Assembly (NCBI RefSeq): GCF_022751215.1
Contig: NZ_JAICDG010000002.1
Coordinates: 806,001-870,000, forward strand
DNA: 64,000 nucleotides
Reading direction: 5' to 3'
Source of the DNA: Actinomadura terrae
GTDB taxonomy: Bacteria > Actinomycetota > Actinomycetes > Streptosporangiales > Streptosporangiaceae
Of this stretch, positions 47,311-55,498 are shown in pieces; positions within the stretch are counted from its first letter, which is position 1, and each line of letters begins with the position of its first letter. Made by a program: the position numbers and the translations under genes. The notes under the pieces are model-generated. The model saw nothing but the letters and a program-made list of their open reading frames with translations, ran no database searches and had not been told where the DNA came from.

Positions 47311-47760
47311 ATGACCCGAGTGCTGTCGCCCGTCACCGGCCGCGCCGTCGGCCTCGCGGGCGTCCCCGACCAGGTGTTCGCGCAGGCCATGGTCGGCCCG
47401 GGCACCGCCGTCGACCCCGAGCGCGGGCCCGGCTACGCGATCGCGCCGGTCACCGGCAAGATCGTCAAGCTGCACCCGCACGCCTACGTCGTCGTGGACT
47501 CCGAGAACCACGGGGTGCTGGTCCACCTCGGCATCGACACCGTCCAGCTCAAGGGCGCCGGGTTCGAGCTGCTCGCCACGCAGGGCGAGGCGGTCACCGC
47601 CGGGCAGCCGCTGGTCCGCTGGGACCCCGCCGTCATCGAGGCGGGCGGCCGGTCGCCGATCTGCGCGGTCGTGGCGCTGGACGCGGGCGACGGCGCGCTC
47701 ACCGACGTCGTCGAGTCGGGCGAGGTGACGAAGGGGGCCGAGCTGTTCACATGGAGCTGA
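47311..47760 (+). CDS. crr: PTS EIIA component, glucose class
   Basis: A 149-residue EIIA-Glc-type protein. It accepts phosphate from HPr and passes it to EIIB. VLSPVTGRAVGL starts the domain, HPHAYVVVDSENHGVLVHLGIDTV holds the active-site His72 with His57, and VTKGAELFTW ends it. GAGAGGAGC lies before the ATG. Overlap with the HAD gene is 10 bp. In streptomycetes the homologue also links to carbon regulation. Confidence 0.95.
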   Translation: MTRVLSPVTGRAVGLAGVPDQVFAQAMVGPGTAVDPERGPGYAIAPVTGKIVKLHPHAYVVVDSENHGVLVHLGIDTVQLKGAGFELLATQGEAVTAGQPLVRWDPAVIEAGGRSPICAVVALDAGDGALTDVVESGEVTKGAELFTWS

Positions 47761-48419
47761 TCCCCCTGCGCGCCGCCGTGTTCGACCTCGACGGCACGCT
47801 CATCGACACCGAGCCCCGCAACCGCGTCATGTGGGGGCTCCTGTTCGAGGCGCACGGCGTCCCCTACGACGACGACCTGATCACCTCGTTCGCGGGACGG
47901 CGCGGGCTGGAGGTGCTCCAGGAGCTGGAGCACCGGTTCTCCGGGCCGACCGCCGAGGAACTGCTCAAGGAGGCGCTCTCCTACGGCAAGCGGCCGGACA
48001 TGCCCGCCGACGTGCCGGTGCCCGGCGCCGTCGAGCTGATCAGGGCGCTCGCCACCGCGGACGTCCCGCTCGCCGTCGTCACCTCCGGGCGGCGCGGCTA
48101 CGCCGAGGGGCTGCTGGATGGGCTCGGCGTCCGCGACCTGCTCGACATCGTCGTGACCGCCGGCGACGTCGTCAACGGCAAGCCCCACCCCGAGGGCTAC
48201 CTGGCCGCCACCCGCGACCTCGGCGTCCCGCCGGAGGAGGCGATCGGGTTCGAGGACGCCCCGGCGGGCATCGCGGCCGTGAAGGCCGCGGGCATGACCT
48301 GCGTCGGCATCACCACCTCGCAGCCGGTGGAGGCGCTGGCCGAGGCCGACCACCTGGTGGCCGACCTCAAGGAACTGGACGTCGCGCCGGGCCCCGCGCT
48401 GCGGGTGCCCGGCCGGTGA
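47751..48419 (+). CDS. HAD-family phosphatase/beta-phosphoglucomutase-like protein
   Basis: A 222-residue HAD hydrolase. Motif I is VFDLDGTLIDTEPRNR (nucleophile Asp at about 11), motif II VVTSGRRGYAEGLL, motif III Lys in NGKPHPEGYLAA and motif IV GFEDAPAGIAAVKAAG. This is the beta-PGM/2-deoxyglucose-6-phosphatase-like branch. It overlaps the EIIA gene by 10 bp within the PTS operon and precedes HPr, so it may dephosphorylate excess sugar phosphates. Substrate is unproven. Confidence 0.9.
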   Translation: MELIPLRAAVFDLDGTLIDTEPRNRVMWGLLFEAHGVPYDDDLITSFAGRRGLEVLQELEHRFSGPTAEELLKEALSYGKRPDMPADVPVPGAVELIRALATADVPLAVVTSGRRGYAEGLLDGLGVRDLLDIVVTAGDVVNGKPHPEGYLAATRDLGVPPEEAIGFEDAPAGIAAVKAAGMTCVGITTSQPVEALAEADHLVADLKELDVAPGPALRVPGR

Positions 48420-48455
48420 CGTCCGTGGCAGCGGCGGCCCGGGCCACCCGGGCGC

Positions 48456-48475
48456 GGGCCCGGTTTTCCGGGCTC
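48456..48475 (+). terminator. Small hairpin between HAD and HPr genes
   Basis: GGGCCCGG (48456-48463) pairs with CCGGGCTC (48468-48475) around TTTT, with one G-U pair. It may attenuate or process the PTS transcript. The surrounding 128 bp contain the repeated words GATGGCCGTGAC and GACGGCCGTGAC. Confidence 0.4.
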
Positions 48476-48547
48476 GAAGGCCGACAGTGATGGCCGTGAC
48501 CGGCGGCCAGCGACGGCCGTGACAGACGGCCCTTTGAGGAGCATTCC

Positions 48548-48820
48548 GTGACTGAACGCACTATCAAGATCATGTCCAGGGTGGGGCTGCACGCGCGGCC
48601 GGCCGCGCTGTTCGTCCAGACCGCCGCCAAGGCGCCGGGCGAGGTCACCGTGGCCAAGCGCGGCGCCGGACCCGTCAACGCCAAGAGCATCCTCGCCGTC
48701 CTCGGCCTGGACGCGCGGCACGGCGAGGAGATCGTCATCGCCGCCGACGGCGAGGACGCGGACGAGCTGCTCGACACGCTGGAGGCCCTGCTGTCGACGC
48801 CGGAGCCCGAAGGTGTCTGA
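48548..48820 (+). CDS. ptsH: Phosphocarrier protein HPr
   Basis: A 90-residue HPr carrying phosphate from enzyme I to EIIA. VGLHARPAALFVQTA contains the phospho-His15, and GPVNAKSILAVLGLDA covers the region that in firmicutes has the regulatory Ser46 (KSI, so Ser is kept). GTG 48548 follows TTGAGGAGC. It overlaps ptsI by 8 bp. Confidence 0.95.
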   Translation: MTERTIKIMSRVGLHARPAALFVQTAAKAPGEVTVAKRGAGPVNAKSILAVLGLDARHGEEIVIAADGEDADELLDTLEALLSTPEPEGV

Positions 48821-50528
48821 GCACCACGGGCCCGGTGCCGAGTCGCCGCGGGGCGAGGGCGGCGAGGTGCTGCGCGGGGTGGGCGTCAGCCCGGGGGCCG
48901 GGGCGGGCCCCGTGCTGACGATCGCGGGCGCCGTCCCCGAGCCGCCCGCCGGTTCCCGGCACGGCGGCGACGCGGGCGCCGAACGCGACGCCGCGCTCGC
49001 CGCGCTGGAGGCCGTGGCCGCCGACCTGGAGGATCGCGGCGCACGCGCCGCCGAGGCGGGCAACACCGACGGGCGCGACGTGCTGAACGCGCAGGCGCTG
49101 ATGGCCCGCGACCCGGGCCTCGCCGACGGTGTCGGCGCCAAGGTCGAGGAGGGCGTCGCCGCCGCGCGCGCCGTGTTCGAGGCGTTCGGCGTCTATCGGG
49201 AGCTGCTCGCCGGGGCCGGCGAGTACATGGCGGCGCGCGTCACCGACCTCGACGACATCCGCGACCGGGCCATCGCCCGGCTGCTCGGCCTGCCGGTGCC
49301 CGGCGTCCCCGAGTCCGCCGAGCCGTTCGTGCTGGTCGCCCGTGACCTGGCGCCCGCCGACACGGCCGTCCTCGACCCCGCCCAGGTGGTCGCGTTCGTG
49401 ACCGAGGAGGGCGGCCCGACCAGCCACACCGCGATCATCGCCCGCACCATGGGCGTGCCCGCCGTCGTGGCGCTGCCCGGCGCGACCGCGCTGACCGACG
49501 GCACCCGCGTCCTCGTGGACGGCGCCGCCGGGACCGTCGCGGTCGACCCGTCCGACGCCGAGGTCGAGGCGGCGCGCGCCGCGTCCGCCGCCCGCGCGTC
49601 CGCGCTGGCCGAGTTCACCGGTCCCGGCGCCACCAAGGACGGGCACGCCGTCCCGCTGCTGGCCAACATCGGCGGCCCGCAGGACGTCGCGTCCGCGCTG
49701 GCGGCCGGTGCCGAGGGCGTCGGCCTCTACCGCACCGAGTTCCTGTTCCTGGATCGGTCCAAACCGCCGTCCGACGCCGAGCAGGAAGAGGCGTACCGGA
49801 AGGTGCTGGAGGCGTTCCCCGAGGGCCGCGTCGTCGTCCGGACGCTGGACGCCGGAGCCGACAAGCCCCTCGCCTTCCTCCCGCCTCCCGGCGACGAGCC
49901 GAACCCGGCGCTCGGCGAACGCGGCCTGCGGATGATGCGCCGCCATCCGGACGTGCTCACCGCCCAACTGTCCGCGCTCGCGCGCGCCGCCGCGGGACTG
50001 ACCGTGAAACTCCAGGTCATGGCCCCGATGGTGACCGACGTCGACGAGGCCGCCGGGTTCGCCGCCGCGTGCCGGAACGCGGGCATCGAGCATCCCGGCA
50101 TCATGATCGAGGTCCCCGCCGCCGCGCTGCGCGCCCGCGACCTCTCGCCGGAGGTCGGGTTCTTCAGCATCGGCACCAACGACCTCACCCAGTACGCCCT
50201 GGCCGCCGACCGCCAGATCGGCGGCCTCGCGCACCTCCAGGACCCGTGGCACCCGGCCGTCCTCGACCTGGTCGCCCCGGCGGCGGACGCCGGAGTCCCC
50301 TGCGGCGTCTGCGGCGAGGCCGCCGCCGACCCCGCCCTCGCCTGCGTCCTCGTCGGCCTCGGCGTGACCTCGCTGTCGATGAGCGCGCCGTCCCTGCCGC
50401 TAGTACGTGCGACCCTCGCCCAGCACACCCTGGACGAATGCCGTGAAGCGGCCCGCGCCGCCCGCGCCGCGCGGACCCCCGCGCAGGCCCGGGAGGCGGC
50501 CCTGGCGGTCCTGGGTCAGGAGGGCTGA
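48813..50528 (+). CDS. ptsI: PTS enzyme I
   Basis: Phosphoenolpyruvate-protein phosphotransferase of 571 residues, starting the phosphate relay. A variable Gly-rich leader precedes LRGVGVSPG. The active His205 lies in EEGGPTSHTAIIARTMGVPAV, and the PEP-binding barrel shows GLYRTEFLFL, LDAGADKPL, GERGLRMMRRHPDVL and FSIGTNDLTQYALAADR. With ptsH it completes a self-sufficient phosphotransfer chain next to GlcNAc EII genes. GTG 48813 overlaps ptsH. The convergent lipoprotein gene overlaps its last 13 bp. Confidence 0.96.
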   Translation: MSEHHGPGAESPRGEGGEVLRGVGVSPGAGAGPVLTIAGAVPEPPAGSRHGGDAGAERDAALAALEAVAADLEDRGARAAEAGNTDGRDVLNAQALMARDPGLADGVGAKVEEGVAAARAVFEAFGVYRELLAGAGEYMAARVTDLDDIRDRAIARLLGLPVPGVPESAEPFVLVARDLAPADTAVLDPAQVVAFVTEEGGPTSHTAIIARTMGVPAVVALPGATALTDGTRVLVDGAAGTVAVDPSDAEVEAARAASAARASALAEFTGPGATKDGHAVPLLANIGGPQDVASALAAGAEGVGLYRTEFLFLDRSKPPSDAEQEEAYRKVLEAFPEGRVVVRTLDAGADKPLAFLPPPGDEPNPALGERGLRMMRRHPDVLTAQLSALARAAAGLTVKLQVMAPMVTDVDEAAGFAAACRNAGIEHPGIMIEVPAAALRARDLSPEVGFFSIGTNDLTQYALAADRQIGGLAHLQDPWHPAVLDLVAPAADAGVPCGVCGEAAADPALACVLVGLGVTSLSMSAPSLPLVRATLAQHTLDECREAARAARAARTPAQAREAALAVLGQEG

Positions 50529-51025
50529 TCCCGATCGGCGATGAGCCAGCGCCCGCCGGTCCTGCGGAGGGTGAAGCTCGCGGCGAGCACCCCACCCCGA
50601 CCGGCGGGCGCACCGCGCCACTTCAGATCCTCGAAGCGGACGGTGACCTCGCCCGCCCCGGGCCCCGCCGCACCGGTCGGCACCGTGACCCCGCGAAGCG
50701 CCGCCAGATCCTGAGGACGCAGCTTCGCCCGCGCTCGCCCCAACCCGGCGCGGCAGCCCCCCGTCCTGCCGAAGGTCGCGCGCTCGTACCCGGGCCCCAG
50801 GTACGCGCAGACCGCGACATTCCCCTTGGCCACACCCCGCAGAAACCGATACAGGACGAGCCGCGCCGGCAACGTCTCCTCCCCGTCCGCGCCGCCGGTA
50901 TCGCCCAGCCGCGAATCGGCCGGCTCAGGCGTCAACGGCGGCATCGCGACCCCGCCGTCCCCACCGCCGCACGCGGCCAGCGCGGGCAACAGCACCACAA
51001 CGGCGAGCGACGGCCGAACCCGCAC
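50516..51025 (-). CDS. Putative lipoprotein of unknown function
   Basis: A 169-residue exported protein with signal VRVRPSLAVVVLLPALAAC and lipobox Cys followed by GGGDGG. The mature part has ARLVLYRFLRGVAKGNVAVCAYLGPGYERATFG and a beta-rich end (GVLAASFTLRRTGGRWLIADRDQ), resembling small NTF2-like lipoproteins. GTG 51025 follows GGAGG by 5 bp. It overlaps ptsI convergently. Function is not assigned. Confidence 0.75.
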   Translation of the reverse strand: MRVRPSLAVVVLLPALAACGGGDGGVAMPPLTPEPADSRLGDTGGADGEETLPARLVLYRFLRGVAKGNVAVCAYLGPGYERATFGRTGGCRAGLGRARAKLRPQDLAALRGVTVPTGAAGPGAGEVTVRFEDLKWRGAPAGRGGVLAASFTLRRTGGRWLIADRDQPS

Positions 51026-51200
51026 GGCAACCTCCTGGGGGGACAAGGCGCCCGATCTTCCCAGCCCACCCAACCCCCCGTCCACAACCCCACCGCCCCA
51101 CCCCCACCCCCGCCCGCGCTGCCTCGTTGGTTGGCATACCGGGCCTCGCGGGGACGTCCGTGCGAGTCATTCCTGCGCAGGGACGGTGTGCCTCGCGTGG

Positions 51201-52835
51201 CTAGTAGCTGAGGCCGTGTCCGACGGGCTTGCCTCCTGCGGGGACCGGCAGGCGGCCCACCGGTTTCACCCTGCCCGTCAGCACCTTCGCCAGTGCCTCG
51301 ATCGCGACGGGCTGCGAGGAGTAGACGGCCAGCGTCGCCGCCGCGCCGCGCGCCGCGTCCAGGTCGTAGGGGCGGCCGAGCGCGGCCACCACGACCGGCT
51401 TCGACCCGAGCGACCTCACCCGGGACGCCGTCGCCGAACCGGCGTTGAGGGTGGTCAGGACGGTGACGTCCGCCGACCCCGGTGGAGCCGTCCGGACGCC
51501 CTGCCGCCGGAGCGCCGCACTCAGCGCGGCGCTGTCCGGGCCGGACACGCCGACCGTCCTCCCCTTGAGCGGCAGCAGCTTCCCCTCGTTGCGGACGAGG
51601 GTCACCGCGTGCTCGGCGACCGTCCGCGCCGCCGCCCTGTGCGCGGACGTGCCGATCGTCGCGTCCGCCTTCGCCGGGTCAACGCGCGTCCCCTGGAACA
51701 GGCCGCGCTTCTGCTTGAGCCGCAGGATTCGCGCGACCGACTCGTCCAGGCGCCGCTCGGGAATCCTGCCCGCGCGCACCGCCTTGAGCACCGCGTTGTA
51801 GGCGCGCGGCAGGTCCGGCGGCATGAGCAGCTGGTCGGCGCCCGCCGCGATGGCCCGCACCGGCACGACCGCGTCGCCGTAGGCGCGGCGCGCGCCCGCC
51901 ATCTCCAGCGAGTCCGTCACGATCACGCCCTGATAGCCGAGCGTCCCGCGCAGCAGCCCGGTCAGCACCGCCGGGGAAAGCGTGGACGGGTCGCCGGACC
52001 GGTCGAGTTTCGGTACCACGATGTGCGCCGTCATGATCGCGTCCACGCCGGACGCGATCGCGGCCCTGAACGGCGGCGCGTCCAGGCGCTCCCACGTCCG
52101 CCGCGAATGGGTGATGACCGGCAGCCCGGTATGGCTGTCGGTCGCGGTGTCGCCGTGCCCGGGGAAGTGCTTGGCCGTCGCGGCGACCCCCGCGTCCTGG
52201 TAGCCGCCGATCGCCTCGGTCAGCATCGCCGACACCCTCGCCGGATCGGACCCGAACGAGCGCAGCCCGATCACCGGATTGCGCGGGTTGACGTTCACGT
52301 CGGCGTCGGGCGCGTAGTCCTGGTTGATCCCGATCGCCCGAAGCTCCGTGCCCGTGACCCGCGCCTGGACCCGCGCGTCGGCCGGACGTCCCGTCGCGCC
52401 GAGCGCCATGTTCCCGGGGAACCGCGTGATGAACGGCGTCCGGGACACGATGCCCTGCTCCTCGTCCACGCCCAGCAGCAGCGGCACCTTCGACGCCTTC
52501 TGCAACGCGTTCGACTGCGCCGCCGCCCGGCTCGGCGTGCCCATGTTCTCCGGAAAGTAGATGAGCCCGCCGACGTGGTAACGCCTGACGATCGAGATCC
52601 CGTCGGCGCGGCTGGAGAACCGGGTCACGAAGAGCTGCCCGACCTTCTCGGCCAAGCTCATCTTCGCGACATGACCGGGCACCCACGCGTCCGGCGCACG
52701 ACTTACGGACATTCCGCCGGACGCCTTGGGCCGGGCACTCTTCTCACCGCCCTTGGTGTCACCGTCCCCGCAGCCCGCCAGCGGCACGGCCAACACCGCC
52801 GCCGCCACGAGCGCGAATGGACGTGAAACACGCAC
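51201..52835 (-). CDS. Glycoside hydrolase family 3 beta-N-acetylhexosaminidase, lipoprotein
   Basis: A 544-residue NagZ-type enzyme. The signal peptide ends AVPLAGC (lipid Cys22). The catalytic barrel has the NagZ signature KHFPGHG (222-228) with DSH (233-235) acting as acid/base pair, and nucleophile Asp308 in VIVTDSLEM. A C-terminal GH3 domain follows. It should release GlcNAc from peptidoglycan or chitin fragments at the cell surface, feeding the PTS/nagA pathway. It is not overlapped with neighbours. Confidence 0.92.
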   Translation of the reverse strand: MRVSRPFALVAAAVLAVPLAGCGDGDTKGGEKSARPKASGGMSVSRAPDAWVPGHVAKMSLAEKVGQLFVTRFSSRADGISIVRRYHVGGLIYFPENMGTPSRAAAQSNALQKASKVPLLLGVDEEQGIVSRTPFITRFPGNMALGATGRPADARVQARVTGTELRAIGINQDYAPDADVNVNPRNPVIGLRSFGSDPARVSAMLTEAIGGYQDAGVAATAKHFPGHGDTATDSHTGLPVITHSRRTWERLDAPPFRAAIASGVDAIMTAHIVVPKLDRSGDPSTLSPAVLTGLLRGTLGYQGVIVTDSLEMAGARRAYGDAVVPVRAIAAGADQLLMPPDLPRAYNAVLKAVRAGRIPERRLDESVARILRLKQKRGLFQGTRVDPAKADATIGTSAHRAAARTVAEHAVTLVRNEGKLLPLKGRTVGVSGPDSAALSAALRRQGVRTAPPGSADVTVLTTLNAGSATASRVRSLGSKPVVVAALGRPYDLDAARGAAATLAVYSSQPVAIEALAKVLTGRVKPVGRLPVPAGGKPVGHGLSY

Positions 52836-53253
52836 TGACCAGGCCCCCCGCCATGGTCGACAGCTCGCCTCCGGACGCCCGCGACGCTAACGCCTCCCCG
52901 ACCCCCTGTCGACCCACCACCACCTCGTGTCTCACCATCGCGCCTCGCGCACCCCACGCCTGGCCAGCCCTTACCGGCACGGCCACGCAACCGCGGGCCA
53001 CCAGCGTCGCCCGAACCGGACGAAACGGAGCAGCGGACATCCACCGGCCGCCTTCGATCGGTCCCAAGCAACACGGCGCCATCAGGACAGCGCAACAAGA
53101 CCCCACGTCCCCCTGGCCACAGCCCCGATCACGATGGACCCCGTGGTCGCGATCGCTCGCGGATCTTCTGGGGTCCATCGTGATGGAGTCTGGACGGCCG
53201 TGGCGCCGTCCTCGCCTCGGGCGGGCCCTACCGGGTCGCCGGCCAGGGGCGGC
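52836..53253. other. Gap between NagZ-like and kinase genes
   Basis: About 420 bp holding the hairpin at 53128-53184 and otherwise no recognised gene. The promoter of the hexosaminidase gene should lie near 52840-52950 on the minus strand. Confidence 0.45.
53128..53184 (-). terminator. 15-bp perfect hairpin after the kinase gene
   Basis: ATCACGATGGACCCC (53128-53142) pairs exactly with 53170-53184. The 27-nt loop contains GCGATCGC. It lies about 70 bp beyond the kinase gene stop on the minus strand and could be a terminator or a regulator site. Confidence 0.55.
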
Positions 53254-54474
53254 TCAGCCGGGCAGCGGGTGGCCGAGTCGGCGCAACGCCAGCCCGGCGG
53301 CGCCCACGGCCCCGTCTCCCGCGCTGCGGGGTGCCTCGGCGAACCGGTCGCGCAGTCCGGTCCGGACGGCCTCGGCGACCGGGCCCTCGCGCAGCACCGA
53401 GCCGTGCATCACGACCGGGGCGCAGGGGTCGGAGAGGGCCGGGCGCACCGCGTCGACGTCGCGGAGGAGCCATTCGGCCGCCTCCTCGGTGATGCGCCTG
53501 GCCACGGGATCACCGGCGGCAGCGGCCGCCGCGACCACCGGGCCGAGCCGCCCGAGGGCCGCGGGCGGACGGCCGTAGACCTCCTTGATGATCGCCTGGG
53601 CGAGCTGCGGGTTCGGCGGCGTCCCGGACATCTCCGGATGGTGCGGGCCGTCCGGGTCGCCGGAACGTCCGGGCGGCCCGGGCCCACCGACGTCGTGCCG
53701 TGGGACGGACGACTCGGGGATCAGCACGGCGGTGCTCGTGCCGCCCCCGGCGGGGGAGGGGAACGCGGAGGCGAGCGGGACCTGCTGCGGCAGCGCCGAG
53801 GCGGCGCCCGGCGGCCCCGGCGCGGCGCCGGCCATCGCCAGCTCCCGCCGCGGCCGGGGCCGCCGCCGTGCCGAGTCGATCTCCGCGACCACCGTCGGGC
53901 CGAGCAGCGCCCGGGGGACCGAGTCGGTGAGCAGCGTCGGGGAGCCGCGGCCGTCGTAGGCCGCGAGCGCGGCCCTGACCGCCTCCTTCCCGAGCCACAC
54001 CGCCGAACCCTCGTCCCCGACGAGCCAGCCGTAGCCGTCGGCGCGCTGCACGATCGTCCCGTCACTGATCACCGCCGCCCCGGCGCCGGTGCCGGAGAAC
54101 ACCACGATCCCCTTGGGCTCGCTGGTTCCGGCGGCGAACGCCACGGCGATGTCGGTGACCACCGCGGGGGAGCCGCGCAGCCCGACGGCCTGCCACGCCT
54201 GCCGCGCCGCCGCGACGGCGGCGGGACGGCCGGCCGAACCGGCACCGGCGATGCCGAAGACGCCGGTGAGGATGCGGGTCCGGTCGAGATCACCCAGCGC
54301 CTCCCGCAGGGCGGTGGTCAGCGCCCCCACGGTGTCGCCTCCGGAGTTGGGGTTGGCCCCTGGGCCGGTGCCGGAACCGGCCAGGGCTCCCCCGAGCGTC
54401 AGTACGACACAGCGGGTCTTCGTGCCACCCGCGTCTATACCGACCACGTAAGGACCGGCCAAATGGGTCAACAC
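53254..54474 (-). CDS. BadF/BadG-type N-acetylglucosamine kinase-like protein
   Basis: A 406-residue ASKHA-fold kinase. VVGIDAGGTKTRCVV (phosphate 1), ITTGVFGIAGAG-like, VVFSGTGAGAA (phosphate 2), and WLVGDEGSAVWLGKEAV are typical of N-acetylglucosamine and related amino-sugar kinases. An unusual Pro/Gly-rich stretch of about 95 residues (194-288) interrupts the fold before PQLAQAIIKEVYGRPP. It would phosphorylate recycled GlcNAc or MurNAc in the cytosol. GTG 54474 is the start, divergent from the MurR-like regulator across 61 bp. Confidence 0.86.
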   Translation of the reverse strand: MLTHLAGPYVVGIDAGGTKTRCVVLTLGGALAGSGTGPGANPNSGGDTVGALTTALREALGDLDRTRILTGVFGIAGAGSAGRPAAVAAARQAWQAVGLRGSPAVVTDIAVAFAAGTSEPKGIVVFSGTGAGAAVISDGTIVQRADGYGWLVGDEGSAVWLGKEAVRAALAAYDGRGSPTLLTDSVPRALLGPTVVAEIDSARRRPRPRRELAMAGAAPGPPGAASALPQQVPLASAFPSPAGGGTSTAVLIPESSVPRHDVGGPGPPGRSGDPDGPHHPEMSGTPPNPQLAQAIIKEVYGRPPAALGRLGPVVAAAAAAGDPVARRITEEAAEWLLRDVDAVRPALSDPCAPVVMHGSVLREGPVAEAVRTGLRDRFAEAPRSAGDGAVGAAGLALRRLGHPLPG

Positions 54475-54518
54475 ATGGCGACCGTAGCCTTTTCTACCGT
54501 TGACGTGACATCCTGGCA

Positions 54519-54535
54519 GTAAGAAAATTCCTTAC
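54519..54535. promoter_or_regulatory. Operator of the murR-like/kinase divergent promoter
   Basis: GTAAG (54519-54523) and CTTAC (54531-54535) form an inverted repeat with AAAATTC between; seven of eight positions pair. It abuts the ATG of the RpiR-type regulator and lies in the divergent promoter, so autorepression is likely. Confidence 0.6.
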
Positions 54536-55498
54536 ATGAGGAAACCCATCGGCCCCGAGAGCGGGGGCACAGGGGAGGCCGGTACGTCCAGGGAAGACGC
54601 GGCGTCCAAGGACCAGACGCCGCTGAGCACCGTAGTGCGGGTGCGCTCGCTGCTGCCCTCGCTGCCTCCCGCGGAGCGACGTGTCGCTCAACGCGTCATC
54701 GACGACCCGGAAGGGGTCGCCAACTCCACCATCACCGAACTCGCCCAGACCTGCGGCACCTCGGAGACCACGGTCATCAGGTTCTGCCGGGCGATCGGGT
54801 TCCATGGTTATCCAGAGCTCCGACTGACCCTCGCCACCGAGGCGGGCCGCGCGCAGAGCGCCAGCGGGGGCCGGGTCATCGGCAGCGACATCAGTCCCGA
54901 CGACTCCCTCGAACAGATCGTGGAGAAGGTGACCTTCGCCGACGCGCGAGCCGTGGAGGAGACCGCCTCGCAGCTCGACATCAAGATGCTCGAACAGGTC
55001 GTCGACGCCGTCGTCGCCGCCGACCGGGTCGACGTCTACGGCGTGGGAGCGAGCGCCTTCGTCGCGGCCGACTTCCAGCAGAAACTGCACCGGATCGGCC
55101 GGGTCTGCTCGGCGTGGTCGGACGCCCACATCATGCTCACCAGCGCCGCGGTCCTCGGCGCCGGGGACGTCGCCATCGGGATCTCGCACACGGGCGCGAC
55201 GGTGGAGACCATCGACGCGCTGCAGGTCGCCAGGAACAACGGAGTGAGGACCGTGGCGCTGACCAATTTCCCGAAGTCCCCGATAGCGGAGGTGGCGGAC
55301 CTGATCCTGACGACGGCGGCGCGGGAGACCACCTTCCGCTCCGGCGCCACCGCCAGCCGACTGGCGCAGCTGACCGTGGTCGACTGCGTGTTCGTCGGTG
55401 TGGCGCAGCGCACCTACGGGTCTACCCGCAAGGCCCTGGAAGCCACGTTCGAGGCGGTCCGCGGCCGGACCGTGCGACCCGACCGGAGGCGTCGGTGA
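54536..55498 (+). CDS. RpiR/MurR-family transcriptional regulator
   Basis: A 320-residue regulator. The N-terminal HTH_6 domain (about 30-105) has LPPAERRVAQRVIDDPEGVANSTITELAQTCGTSETTVIRFCRAIGFHGYPELR. A C-terminal SIS domain (about 155-285) with VYGVGASAFVAADFQQKL, AIGISHTGATVETI and TNFPKSPIAEVADL binds a phosphosugar. The adjacent murQ strongly suggests MurNAc-6-phosphate. The stop overlaps the murQ GTG (GTGA). Confidence 0.92.
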   Translation: MRKPIGPESGGTGEAGTSREDAASKDQTPLSTVVRVRSLLPSLPPAERRVAQRVIDDPEGVANSTITELAQTCGTSETTVIRFCRAIGFHGYPELRLTLATEAGRAQSASGGRVIGSDISPDDSLEQIVEKVTFADARAVEETASQLDIKMLEQVVDAVVAADRVDVYGVGASAFVAADFQQKLHRIGRVCSAWSDAHIMLTSAAVLGAGDVAIGISHTGATVETIDALQVARNNGVRTVALTNFPKSPIAEVADLILTTAARETTFRSGATASRLAQLTVVDCVFVGVAQRTYGSTRKALEATFEAVRGRTVRPDRRRR

